This document shows, piece by piece, positions 1 through 8,305 of a stretch of 64,000 nt of DNA. A program made the position numbers and the translations under genes. Position 1 is the stretch's first letter, and each line of letters opens with the position of its first letter. The stretch covers positions 558,001-622,000 of the forward strand of contig CP068450.1 in the NCBI GenBank assembly GCA_023518375.1, read 5' to 3'. Source of the DNA: Candidatus Hepatincola sp. Av (GTDB taxonomy: Bacteria > Pseudomonadota > Alphaproteobacteria > WRAU01 > Hepatincolaceae). The notes beneath the pieces were generated by a model, which was given only the letters and a program-made list of their open reading frames with translations, was not told the DNA's origin and ran no database searches.

Positions 1-69
1 ACAGCTTCCTCCAAAGTATTGTTAATAATAGGTATTAATGCTACCTTGGAATCTTATATTAATTTATAA
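1..69 (+). CDS. C-terminal end of an unidentified gene entering from the left
   Basis: Frame 1 is open from the first base to a TAA at 67-69, giving 22 residues that end in ESYINL. The other two forward frames close earlier, and a strong terminator-like hairpin follows 22 bases after the stop, which fits the end of a plus-strand gene. The fragment is too short to assign a family. It could also be chance open frame in AT-rich DNA. Confidence 0.35.
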   Translation, partial: TASSKVLLIIGINATLESYINL

Positions 70-90
70 ATTATATTTGCAAAAGCAATA

Positions 91-133
91 ATTCAAAATA
101 ATTAATAAAAAGTTAATTATTTTGAATTTTTTT
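91..133 (+). terminator. Rho-independent terminator, possibly bidirectional
   Basis: Bases 91-105 and 113-127 form a perfect 15-bp inverted repeat with a 7-base loop. A seven-T run (127-133) follows on the plus strand. On the minus strand the hairpin lies about 75 bases after the YfcC-like stop and is followed by TATTGCTTTT, so it may end transcription from both sides. The stem is almost entirely A/T. Confidence 0.65.
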
Positions 134-201
134 ATAAAAAAATTTTTTAAAGTATTTTGTTATTATATCAGTTATTCCCAAGAGCCCTTATTTTAATTGG
201 C

Positions 202-1587
202 TTATAACATATAAGCACTAATTACCACAAATACAAAACCTATGGCTACTTCAATTAAAAAAATAGGAATCACGAATCTTAGCCACGCACTAAAGGGAAT
301 TCTACAAATTGCTAAAGCTCCCATTAATACTCCTGCCACAGGAGTTACTAAATTTACTAAGCCAGATGCTACCGTATAAGTAATAATAATACTAGCTTTA
401 GGAACATTTAATATTTCTGCCATAGGAGAAAGAATTGGAATCACTAAAGCGGCATGCCCTGAAGATGATGGTACAAAAAAACCTACTATTAACTGGGCTA
501 TTTGGTTTAACAATAAAAATAATTCCTCGGGTAAATTAGCTAACCAAGTACTTAAGTAATAAAGCATGGTATCTACAATAGCACCATCATGGGCTACAGA
601 ATAAACTCCTCTGGCTAACCCTATAACATAGGCAGCAAAAAGAAAATCTTGCCCACCTTTTACGAAGTTATCCCAAATTTGTTTTTCATTCATACCCGCA
701 ATATAGCCACAGAAAACAGCTAACACAATAAATTGCATGGTAATTTCTATTACCCACCAATCTAGGTAAACAATACTAAACACCATAAACATAATATTGA
801 AAATAAAAGCTGCCACAATAATTTTATGTTTTAATGTAAAATTCACAAAGAGTTTATCTTCAGCTAAATGCCCAAAGTGTTTTTTATGATCTGCCCGTAA
901 ACTATACAATAAAGACTTTTTAGGATCTTTCTTTACTTTAGTTGCATAAAGCATCACATAAATAATTGCAACAGCTACTGCTACTACCCACATAATACAA
1001 CGAATACCCATACCATCAGATAACGAAACATTCGCAATACCCGAGGCTATACCTGTAGAAAAAGGGTTGGTAATAGAACTCATATTACCTATGGCAGCTC
1101 CTATTAGAATGGCTCCGGCTCCTACAAGGGCATCGTAACCCATTGCTATTACAAGGGGAACTATTAACATATAAAAAGCTAGGGTTTCTTCCCACATACC
1201 TGTAACGGTTCCACCTATGGCAAATAAGAATAATACCATAGGAATTAGTAGTTTATCTTTATTACCTAGCTTGGTAATAACTTTTTTAAAACCTGTATCT
1301 AATGCCCCAGTTTCTAATACGACCCCGTAGGCACCACCAATAATTAATAAAAAAACTATAATATCTGACGCATCTAACATACCCTTAGCAAAAGATTGTA
1401 AAACATCTTTTACGCCCTGAGGGTTGGCTGGAACAGCTTTATAACTATTTGGTATTACCAATTCCTTGCCAGACTTTGAATCGTGAATCCTTGCATACTT
1501 ACCACTTGGAATTACCCAAGTTAACGCTGCCATAATGGCAATTAGTATAAAAATTATAGTAAATGTATGAGGAACTCTTAGTTTCAT
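202..1587 (-). CDS. YfcC/DcuC-family carrier (C4-dicarboxylate or basic amino-acid type)
   Basis: A 461-residue inner-membrane protein with about 11-12 hydrophobic segments. The N-terminus (FTIIFILIAIMAALTWVIPSG) is typical of the YfcC branch of the DcuC superfamily. The conserved membrane signatures GTVTGMWEET and the NPFSTGIASG region around residues 170-182 are present, as is the C-terminal half-repeat with PSSSGHAALVIPILSPMAE. Family members move C4-dicarboxylates or basic amino acids/peptides; the substrate cannot be read from sequence. The start is ATG with AAGGA about 10 bases upstream. It lies downstream of the phage block on the same strand with 218 bases between, so it probably has its own promoter. 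Length is slightly below E. coli YfcC but complete. Confidence 0.85.
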   Translation of the reverse strand: MKLRVPHTFTIIFILIAIMAALTWVIPSGKYARIHDSKSGKELVIPNSYKAVPANPQGVKDVLQSFAKGMLDASDIIVFLLIIGGAYGVVLETGALDTGFKKVITKLGNKDKLLIPMVLFLFAIGGTVTGMWEETLAFYMLIVPLVIAMGYDALVGAGAILIGAAIGNMSSITNPFSTGIASGIANVSLSDGMGIRCIMWVVAVAVAIIYVMLYATKVKKDPKKSLLYSLRADHKKHFGHLAEDKLFVNFTLKHKIIVAAFIFNIMFMVFSIVYLDWWVIEITMQFIVLAVFCGYIAGMNEKQIWDNFVKGGQDFLFAAYVIGLARGVYSVAHDGAIVDTMLYYLSTWLANLPEELFLLLNQIAQLIVGFFVPSSSGHAALVIPILSPMAEILNVPKASIIITYTVASGLVNLVTPVAGVLMGALAICRIPFSAWLRFVIPIFLIEVAIGFVFVVISAYML

Positions 1588-1805
1588 TAGTTTAAATTCC
1601 TTATATAGAGGTTATTATTTCAACTATAACTATTCTTAATAATAAAATATTCTTAGGAATAGTGCTACTATGCAATAAGTAAGTTATAGATTTTAATTGA
1701 ATAACTAACCAAACACAATAAGAAATTTATAATTTAAAATTTATGTATTTAATATATTTATACTTTATCATTTACAATTTATTAGTTTATTAGCTTATTA
1801 GTTTA

Positions 1806-3473
1806 TTAAAATAAACGTTTTACATGAAACCTAGCAATTCCATAATTAGCCGACCAATAACTTGTAGGGTTACTAAAATACCATGTGGCATAGGGGTTAG
1901 CAAAAGTTCCTTGAATGTATTGGCTATTAACACTATAGTTCATACCAATATTTAAGCTATTATCTGCACTGATAGTATGTAAATTATAAGAATAGCTATA
2001 TTCTTCATCAAAGGGAGCATCTGCACTTTTAAACTTTACATCTACTAAAACTACATCTGTTCCAAAAAAATTATTAATTTTAAAAGGTTTATTGTTTGCA
2101 TTCCCTATTTTAACATCACAAATGTAATAATCTCCATAAGTTACAGGGGTTATCCGCTCTGGAGTACCATCTTCTTTAAAAAGCACAAAGCCTAAATATA
2201 CTCGGGTTAAAGGTTGGTTAGTAGAATTATACATAGTATAATTGGCAATATTAAACCAATCTGATGGTGCTTTATAGGCATCTACCAACAGTGGAGGAAT
2301 AATACCTACTACATTATGGTTATATCCTAAATAATAGGGTTTATGTTCGGTATAATTGATACTAATTGTACCATCGGCTTTCAGGTCGGCATAAATGTAA
2401 TAGAAAATACCTGCAGTTTCAGGAAAAGTTAAACTAACATCTGTAGTAAAATAACCTAATTGAGTTACAAAAAGTTTAGAAAAAGCTATCACCAGTGGGG
2501 TTACTTTACCTAAAACATTAATTTTAAAAGGCTGCGAGGAAGTTAAAAAATCTCCCCAACCATTTTTAGATAACGCCCCCGCAACCAGACCATGCTTAAT
2601 ACCATTATATTGGGAAAGAGTAATTTTTCCACTAATAACATCATCTACTTTCTGGTTAATGTTATCTAATGCCAACTGAACGTTAGGGCAATCAATTAAA
2701 TTTTCATTAGTGTAACTAATAGTTGTAGCATATGATAACTCATCTAAAGCACTATTAACATCTGTGGCTGTTAATTGCGGTACACTAATAACAAGGTTAC
2801 AAGAATCCCTCAATTCATGCAGGGCGTCTTCCACATTAGTAGCTATTAAAATGCCTCCACTGTAAACAACCTCTTTGGAATCAACGGTATTGCCTGTATT
2901 GCCCCCGTTATTATCATCATCATCATTGTTATCATTATCACAATTTTTATTATTACCACTATTATTTTGGCTTTCTGCCATAAAAGTTAATAATGTATTT
3001 AGGGTTTCATTAATGTTTTCTATAGAATTTTCTAAATTACCATTTTCATTCCATATTAAACACTTACCTGTAGAATTTTGAGGCAAAATAAGTTCTTCAT
3101 TATTGTATAGCGGAATTTTAACCGAACGCTCTACATTAGCTTGCAAGTAAGTATTATAATTTAACATATTGTTGAATTCAGCATTTAAAGTTTCTGCCCT
3201 AATTTGGCTAACATTGTTAAATTCACTCACTCTATTCATATTAGGTAAATATTTTAGAAGAACCATTTGGGGGGCATTTGCTGTACCTACTAAATAATTA
3301 AATTTAACTTGTTTAAGTGGAAACTCTAAATTAATCAAGGTATAGTCTACTAAATAAGTTTTTTTATTTTGTTCAACAAATACTTCTATTTCAGAAGAAT
3401 TATGAATAGGAAAAGAAAAATTAAAAGTGTCTTCCCCACTTGCTTGAATATAAATTAAATTGTGCTGTGCCAT
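1806..3473 (-). CDS. Phage tail fibre with T7-type N-terminal anchor
   Basis: 555 residues. Residues 1-125 follow the T7 gp17 tail-fibre N-terminal domain (Y..SGEDTFNFSFP, an LVDYTL block, then the RAETLNAEFNN helix that attaches fibre to tail). A low-complexity Asn/Asp linker occupies about 169-194. Next come three tandem repeats of the form 'T.V..AL.EL' at roughly 210-221, 236-246 and 263-273, as in tail-fibre shaft regions. The C-terminal 275 residues are rich in aromatic and Asn residues and should form the receptor-binding head; I recognise no specific fold there. The ATG is preceded by TTAGG. It is the last gene of the phage transcription unit, 33 bases after the 134-residue gene. It determines what surface the particle would bind. 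Confidence 0.8.
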   Translation of the reverse strand: MAQHNLIYIQASGEDTFNFSFPIHNSSEIEVFVEQNKKTYLVDYTLINLEFPLKQVKFNYLVGTANAPQMVLLKYLPNMNRVSEFNNVSQIRAETLNAEFNNMLNYNTYLQANVERSVKIPLYNNEELILPQNSTGKCLIWNENGNLENSIENINETLNTLLTFMAESQNNSGNNKNCDNDNNDDDDNNGGNTGNTVDSKEVVYSGGILIATNVEDALHELRDSCNLVISVPQLTATDVNSALDELSYATTISYTNENLIDCPNVQLALDNINQKVDDVISGKITLSQYNGIKHGLVAGALSKNGWGDFLTSSQPFKINVLGKVTPLVIAFSKLFVTQLGYFTTDVSLTFPETAGIFYYIYADLKADGTISINYTEHKPYYLGYNHNVVGIIPPLLVDAYKAPSDWFNIANYTMYNSTNQPLTRVYLGFVLFKEDGTPERITPVTYGDYYICDVKIGNANNKPFKINNFFGTDVVLVDVKFKSADAPFDEEYSYSYNLHTISADNSLNIGMNYSVNSQYIQGTFANPYATWYFSNPTSYWSANYGIARFHVKRLF

Positions 3474-3506
3474 AGTATTAACCTAAGGAATTAATTTGTT
3501 ATTTTC

Positions 3507-3911
3507 TTAATAATAAGGTAGGTGTTCAAATAGGGAGTCTGTATAAGTTTTCCACATTTTATTTCTAACATGAGTTTTCAGGACTGAACTGCCTAACTTA
3601 CTTAAAAAAGAGGAACTATTACCCCCATAAGCATCGGCATAGGCACTTAAATAACTGTGGTATAATTTTTCTAAAGATTCTTGAAAATTACTTTCTAATT
3701 CATCAACATCATTGTTATAGAATTGCTCTTCTTGGATTGCTATATCTTCCATTGTATTACCTTGCCCTAAACTTTCAGCATTATTAGCTAATTTTGAGGT
3801 ATTTAATAACTGTTTTTTCTCTAGCACTTGTAAAGCATGTTCAGAGTTTTTTAAGATATCGTTTCTATCTTTTACATAGTTAGGGTTATTCATAAAAGTA
3901 ATTTCTGGCAT
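3507..3911 (-). CDS. Phage-module protein of unknown function
   Basis: 134 residues, soluble, without a signal peptide or membrane segment. The middle (about 25-90) is rich in Glu, Asn and Leu and predicted helical; the C-terminus is basic and aromatic (HVRNKMWKTY). I do not recognise a family. It sits between the gp12-like nozzle and the tail fibre, a position that in podoviruses often holds virion or internal proteins. The start is ATG with a strong AAAGGAG about 9 bases upstream. A hairpin lies between it and the nozzle gene, so its expression may be partly uncoupled. Confidence 0.65.
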   Translation of the reverse strand: MPEITFMNNPNYVKDRNDILKNSEHALQVLEKKQLLNTSKLANNAESLGQGNTMEDIAIQEEQFYNNDVDELESNFQESLEKLYHSYLSAYADAYGGNSSSFLSKLGSSVLKTHVRNKMWKTYTDSLFEHLPYY

Positions 3912-4030
3912 TGGTTGTTTCTCCTTTGTTAGTTTTGTTTTAATTATTAATCGTGTGCTTTTTAGTATTTTTCATATTGTATTTTTAATAATTTATTTTT
4001 CATATTTAATATAATTTACAAATAATAAAT

Positions 4031-4061
4031 AGGTAACAGTTGCCACAGATAACTATTACCT
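4031..4061 (-). terminator. Hairpin just after the tail-nozzle gene
   Basis: AGGTAACAGTT (4031-4041) and AACTATTACCT (4051-4061) pair with one mismatch around a 9-base loop. It starts about 8 bases beyond the stop of the nozzle gene on the minus strand. The following sequence is only moderately T-rich, so it may be a weak terminator or a 3'-end stabiliser. Confidence 0.4.
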
Positions 4062-4068
4062 AAAAATA

Positions 4069-6108
4069 TTATTTCACATCTACACTTACCTTGATATGTT
4101 CTAAAGTTAAGGCATAAGGTGAACTTTGTTCTACCTTAACTGTAAGATTCTGTTGCCATAGGCTATTAACAAGTAAATGGTAAAAGTTATCGGTTTCATT
4201 TAACCTAGAATTAATAGGTAATGTTTGCTTACCTACTATTAAATTCGCATTTAAAGTATTGGGTATTTTAATTCCCACTGAATTTATTTTTTTTGCTAAA
4301 CCTAAAGTAGTAGTACTGGTAGAGTTAGTATCTAGAACTGGGCTTTCATAAATACTACTGTAAGTATATCCTACAATTACTGGTTGTAGATTTACACTAT
4401 CATTTAAAACAATGGCACCATTTTCTACTTTATGCTTGCCGTAGTCTATGGTTTTATCGGTACTTATTACTGTTAGAGTTTCTGCTTCAAATTCTTGTAA
4501 AGCACTAATAGTATTGTTTTCTATAGTTCTTTCCATATAACAATCTACATAATTAGCCTCACTCACGCTACCATAGGTTTCTGGTAAATTATTAAAAGCA
4601 ATAACTTCTATAGAATACCTTATACTACCTTGAGATTCTCTAGCTACATGCAGCCATAAATAAAGTTGCTTAGCATTATAAGCTGTTGCCATACTAATAA
4701 TTTTTGCATTGTTACCTAATTGATACTGGTACCAAGCATAGTTAAAACTATCTTTTCCTACAGTAAAACTAGAGCCTAATAAGTTACCATTCTCTAGTAA
4801 AACATTTAAAGAATTAAAGGGGTAATCTAATAATAGAATATCTTTAATTTTACTATTAAACATATGTTTAGCATTAGCATTAATATGGTTAAAAAATAAT
4901 ACATCTTTTTGTAGAATTTCTACGGAGTATAAATCGTAACCGAACCAATCAGCATAACAAGTTACTAGGTCAGTACTAATAGCATGTTTACTACTTTTTT
5001 GGGAACTTAACCGTTTAACCTGAAAATTATAAGGTGACAGTCCTTCAGTTGTATCTAACGGCATTAGGGCAAAAATTCCTTCTTTGGCTCCTATAAGCAC
5101 ACAGTCTTTATTAGCTTTTAACCATAGTACTTCTTTAGCATCGTTTACCTTGCCGGTAAAAGCATTAGTATAAGTTGTTAGATCAATCTCTACGGTATAT
5201 TCTTCGTTATGGTTATCGGTTACAGTTTCCGAAGCTCTAGTTGTAGGAGCAAAATTATCGTATTCACTTGTATTTGAAATCCAAAGAGAAGATGAATCTT
5301 TAACAGTGCTAGCACAATATAACCGCCCATTAAAAATTGTACCTAAGGCAGGATAGCCTTTATCGTCTCCCCATGCTCCCATACGAAAATCTTTAGTTGG
5401 TGCAAGGCTTTGAAAAGGACTTTTAACTATAACTGAAACTTCTTTTGCGGAAATAAAACCATTAATAATACCATAGCCCCACAGGGAGTCGTGCATTAAA
5501 CGTAAGGGCTTATTACAATCTAAAAGATGAAAAAAATCAGCCGAGGCAATAGCCGTAATTTCTTCACCTATTTCCCCTAGAGTATCTAAATGAATGGTAG
5601 TATCTGTTTTATTAATATCCTCATAGGGGCCATCTTTAGGAGCTAACTCATCTAAGGTAAAAATGTAGTCTTCATTAAAAGCTAATACTTTAGGAGCTAC
5701 TCTATTACTAAAAATATAATGTTTTTTAGTGTCAGAATCGTAGGTTAGGCAAAGGTTGCTAACCATTTCATCGGTTGTATATGGTGTTAAAATAGAATAT
5801 GGTTTGCCATTTTGAATTAATGGTTTGCCATTTAAGTAAAAGCTAATACTTCCATGAGATTCTCCGCCATAAAAAGCCATAAGAATCATGTTGTTATTAT
5901 CTTCAAAGGCTTGTAAATTTACTATTTTATTATCTTCAAGTAAAGTTACCAGTTTAGAACCAGCCCTCCTTACCAGAGGTCCATAGGGGCTAACTAGTAA
6001 GTTCTCTAATTTTCTAGCACTATTATAGTATTTAGAACTAAAAACATTAACATAGCTAGCTACTTCCCCGTATATAAAAGAAGTGAAGTGTAGATCAAAG
6101 GTTTTCAT
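4069..6108 (-). CDS. Tail nozzle protein, T7 gp12-like
   Basis: About 679 residues from the chosen start. In T7-like virions six copies form the nozzle at the tail tip. The N-terminus has the family pattern of early residues followed by LENLLVSPYGPLVRRAGSK, where the Gly/Arg-rich 'P.GPL.RR.G' block is characteristic. The diagnostic central block is near residues 260-300: WGDDKGYPALGTIFNGRLY followed by SLWISNTSEYDNF. The longest frame begins at a TTG at 6150 inside the upstream gene. The ATG at 6106-6108 (MKTFDLHF) has AGAG at suitable distance and leaves 17 bases after the gp11-like stop, so I prefer it. Length is close to the T7 protein (about 794), somewhat shorter. Confidence 0.83.
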   Translation of the reverse strand: MKTFDLHFTSFIYGEVASYVNVFSSKYYNSARKLENLLVSPYGPLVRRAGSKLVTLLEDNKIVNLQAFEDNNNMILMAFYGGESHGSISFYLNGKPLIQNGKPYSILTPYTTDEMVSNLCLTYDSDTKKHYIFSNRVAPKVLAFNEDYIFTLDELAPKDGPYEDINKTDTTIHLDTLGEIGEEITAIASADFFHLLDCNKPLRLMHDSLWGYGIINGFISAKEVSVIVKSPFQSLAPTKDFRMGAWGDDKGYPALGTIFNGRLYCASTVKDSSSLWISNTSEYDNFAPTTRASETVTDNHNEEYTVEIDLTTYTNAFTGKVNDAKEVLWLKANKDCVLIGAKEGIFALMPLDTTEGLSPYNFQVKRLSSQKSSKHAISTDLVTCYADWFGYDLYSVEILQKDVLFFNHINANAKHMFNSKIKDILLLDYPFNSLNVLLENGNLLGSSFTVGKDSFNYAWYQYQLGNNAKIISMATAYNAKQLYLWLHVARESQGSIRYSIEVIAFNNLPETYGSVSEANYVDCYMERTIENNTISALQEFEAETLTVISTDKTIDYGKHKVENGAIVLNDSVNLQPVIVGYTYSSIYESPVLDTNSTSTTTLGLAKKINSVGIKIPNTLNANLIVGKQTLPINSRLNETDNFYHLLVNSLWQQNLTVKVEQSSPYALTLEHIKVSVDVK

Positions 6109-6125
6109 ATTACTACTCTTTGTTG

Positions 6126-6707
6126 TTAATTCATGCGGGCAGTTAGCCAACTATATGTGCCAACTTCAATATCTGTTGGTATAATATTTTCCCCAACTTT
6201 GGCATCTTGGTTGCTTAGAATTTTAAATTCTTTATTGTAATTATCTTGTAATAAACCAGCTAAGCCTATATTATCTTCAGCATAACGGTAAGATAATTCA
6301 TAAGCTAATTTTAAAGATATCAAATGGGCTAAACTACAATCTAGCTCTTCATCTATAATATTCGCACTATAGGTAATAGTAACCTTAGCCATAGGGCAAT
6401 AGATACATTGCCCTTGTTTGATAAAACTACTCTCATTTACTAAAATAACTTGTAAACAGTTTTCTGGTAACAAAAACTTATAAGCTAAATTACCCTTAAT
6501 ATTATAAATTTCATTACCTACCGCACTAAGCACTAAAGTTTGTAAACTAGCTTTCCAAGGATAGCTAGTTAAAACATCAGACTTAACTAGGGGGTATAAA
6601 AAATTACAAGTTTGAGCCTCTGTGCTGTTATCGTGCAATGAGGTAATAGGAGCTTGGTTGACTAAACCTAATGCTCTATTACAAATTTCTATTTTTTTAT
6701 TAAACAT
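6126..6707 (-). CDS. Head-to-tail adaptor, T7 gp11-like (tail tubular protein A)
   Basis: 193 residues, the usual gp11 length. The N-terminus has the family pattern EICNRALGLVNQAPITSL followed by A.TCNFLYP and SYPWKASL; the 'YPW' block after the paired helices is typical of the adaptor that docks onto the portal. The C-terminal helix (SLKLAYELSYRYAED) also fits. The start is ATG with AAGGAAG seven bases upstream. It sits immediately before the nozzle gene, the T7 order gp11-gp12. A gene-free gap of about 175 bases containing a hairpin precedes it. Confidence 0.83.
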   Translation of the reverse strand: MFNKKIEICNRALGLVNQAPITSLHDNSTEAQTCNFLYPLVKSDVLTSYPWKASLQTLVLSAVGNEIYNIKGNLAYKFLLPENCLQVILVNESSFIKQGQCIYCPMAKVTITYSANIIDEELDCSLAHLISLKLAYELSYRYAEDNIGLAGLLQDNYNKEFKILSNQDAKVGENIIPTDIEVGTYSWLTARMN

Positions 6708-6772
6708 TGTAAAACTTCCTTTATTGTTTGGTTGTTAGTTATAGGTTTACCTGTATAGTGATGTTTACTATT

Positions 6773-6825
6773 ACCGCTGGTATTAACTTTTCTTGACAGA
6801 TTTTAGCCTTATAAATACCAGCGGT
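6773..6825 (-). other. Hairpin between phage genes
   Basis: A perfect 12-bp inverted repeat, ACCGCTGGTATT (6773-6784) and AATACCAGCGGT (6814-6825), encloses a 29-base loop. It is notably G/C-rich for this DNA. It lies after the 156-residue gene and before the gp11-like gene, with no T tract on either strand. Attenuation or an RNA-processing site is more likely than a classical terminator. Confidence 0.55.
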
Positions 6826-6842
6826 TGCAACTACTAAAAAAA

Positions 6843-6877
6843 CTATATTTTACCTATATTTTACCTATATTATTTAC
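6843..6877. repeat. Short 11-bp tandem repeat
   Basis: The unit CTATATTTTAC occurs twice exactly (6843-6853, 6854-6864), followed by a 13-base variant to 6877. It lies just after the stop of the 156-residue phage gene and beside the G/C hairpin. No function is assigned. Confidence 0.7.
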
Positions 6878-6883
6878 CTAGTT

Positions 6884-7354
6884 TTAGTCTATAACGTATA
6901 AGATATAACCACTAAACAGGCTATTTGCTAATATTTCAAAATTAACACTAGCGTTTATAAATACTCCAGAAAGGCTTTCTAGGCGGTAGTTAATTAAAGT
7001 ATTTAATTCTCCGGCACTTTCATTTAAAGTAACTGTGGTTAAATTTACGGACGGTTCAACAAAGAAAGGATCTTCTTTATTAGCTTGGGTTAAAAAATAA
7101 TTTAATTCCATTACAGACTCTTCATTTGCTTTTACCCATCGTTTACTTTGCACACTTAGGTTATTATATTGTAAATGAATAGATAATACTTTAGCTTGTC
7201 CGCTTGGTAATTTTGCTAATACCATAGTTTCTTCAGCTGGCAAAGTATTAGGAAAAGAACAATCAAAAGATAAAATCCTTACTCTGCCAAATTCATCAAT
7301 GGTGGAATTTCTATATGGTAATTTACTATGGTTATTTACTTGGTTGGAATTCAT
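6884..7354 (-). CDS. Phage-module protein of unknown function next to capsid
   Basis: 156 residues, soluble, beta-rich in appearance. I recognise no family. The N-terminal part carries DEFGRVRIL followed by an SFDCSFPNTLPAEE stretch; the rest alternates hydrophobic and polar residues as in small head-decoration or capsid-stabilising proteins. That role is inferred only from position: it follows the major capsid gene after 11 bases and precedes the gp11-like adaptor. The start is ATG with a full AGGAGG Shine-Dalgarno, so high expression is plausible, as expected for a virion component. Confidence 0.65.
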   Translation of the reverse strand: MNSNQVNNHSKLPYRNSTIDEFGRVRILSFDCSFPNTLPAEETMVLAKLPSGQAKVLSIHLQYNNLSVQSKRWVKANEESVMELNYFLTQANKEDPFFVEPSVNLTTVTLNESAGELNTLINYRLESLSGVFINASVNFEILANSLFSGYILYVID

Positions 7355-7365
7355 AACATGCCTCC

Positions 7366-8241
7366 TTATTCTTTACACATAATGCTAACAACTTTAGATT
7401 CGATCATACGAGTTGCCCCGCAAGATAAACTAGCATAAACTTGAGTTGCCATTCTTTTATCGGCTCTGGTAGTAATATCTGTTTTAATTTTACCAAGACT
7501 CCCCATTACAATGCCCGACTTAGCAAAACAAATTACGGTTCTGTTGTTATTAGCATCTATTGGTAGTAAGCTAGAGCTTATTCTTACTATATTAAAGCCC
7601 ATAAAGGTATTAACTTTGCCATCTACTAAGGCTTTTACTGTGTTGTAATCTTCTGATGTTACCTCTGTTGTTGTTAATAGGTCGCTTACTTGTTTAGCAC
7701 TAAGAATACAATATTGTTCCTCTGAATCATCTACATCGGCATCATCTAGGATTAATCTTGCCTTTCTTAATTTTTCAATAGTTAGCCCCGTATCTTTACT
7801 TTCTTCGGTTACAGCTATTTTTTGGCTATCTGGTAGAGCAACTTTAGTTTCACCTTGGGCTCCGCTATTAGCTTCACCTAAGGCCGCCTCAACAATGTGT
7901 TGATCTTGCCTTCTTCCTAAAGCATAGGCAGCATTTAACGCATAGGCAGAGGTTGGATCGGCTAACAGTTTTAGTTGGTCTTCCCTATCTATTAGGTCGC
8001 CCCAATCTGAAGTAATTAGAGTTACCATACGACGGTCAAACTTTGTTTGAATTAGTGGGGTATCGGCATGACGTGAAGTTACATCTTGGGCTTCAGTTGG
8101 AGCTATTTGGTCGTAAAAATATCTTTCTACGGTTTGGGTCTCTAACCGAACACAATTAGCTAATTTTGTTCCTTTTTGTTGAATATTTAAAGTTACAGCA
8201 TGGTTAAAGCCTTCTTTAATTAAATCTGATACATCTAACAT
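7366..8241 (-). CDS. Major capsid protein (podovirus type)
   Basis: 291 residues, a usual length for this branch of HK97-fold capsid proteins. Recognisable features are the early VTLNIQQKG strand, the QTKFDRRMVTLI..DWGDLIDREDQLKLLADPTS block (about residues 65-98), and the helix AYALGRRQDQHIVEAALG that follows. The C-terminal part has LPIDANNNRTVICFAKSGI, the domain that meets neighbouring subunits. The start is ATG with AAAGGAG and a short hairpin upstream (8268-8284). Gene order scaffold-capsid-adaptor agrees with the call. The frame is intact with no obvious decay. Confidence 0.85.
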   Translation of the reverse strand: MLDVSDLIKEGFNHAVTLNIQQKGTKLANCVRLETQTVERYFYDQIAPTEAQDVTSRHADTPLIQTKFDRRMVTLITSDWGDLIDREDQLKLLADPTSAYALNAAYALGRRQDQHIVEAALGEANSGAQGETKVALPDSQKIAVTEESKDTGLTIEKLRKARLILDDADVDDSEEQYCILSAKQVSDLLTTTEVTSEDYNTVKALVDGKVNTFMGFNIVRISSSLLPIDANNNRTVICFAKSGIVMGSLGKIKTDITTRADKRMATQVYASLSCGATRMIESKVVSIMCKE

Positions 8242-8267
8242 TTATTTCTCCTTTTGTTTTTTTATTG

Positions 8268-8284
8268 TGGGGCTATATACCCCA
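8268..8284 (-). promoter_or_regulatory. Leader hairpin upstream of the capsid gene
   Basis: TGGGG (8268-8272) pairs with CCCCA (8280-8284) around a 7-base loop. It lies between the scaffold-like stop and the capsid Shine-Dalgarno. On the coding strand it is followed by A-rich, not T-rich, sequence, so it is not a terminator. It could protect or process the capsid message. Confidence 0.45.
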
Positions 8285-8305
8285 AGTGTTACTAAAACCA
8301 TAAAA

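Noticed and set aside
4069-6150. Longer nozzle gene starting at the TTG at 6150
   Set aside because: The extension lies within the coding sequence of the gp11-like gene, while the ATG at 6108 has a suitable Shine-Dalgarno and begins the family-like sequence.
8268-8284. Terminator between scaffold and capsid genes
   Set aside because: The hairpin is followed by A-rich, not T-rich, sequence on the coding strand, and termination there would silence the capsid gene.
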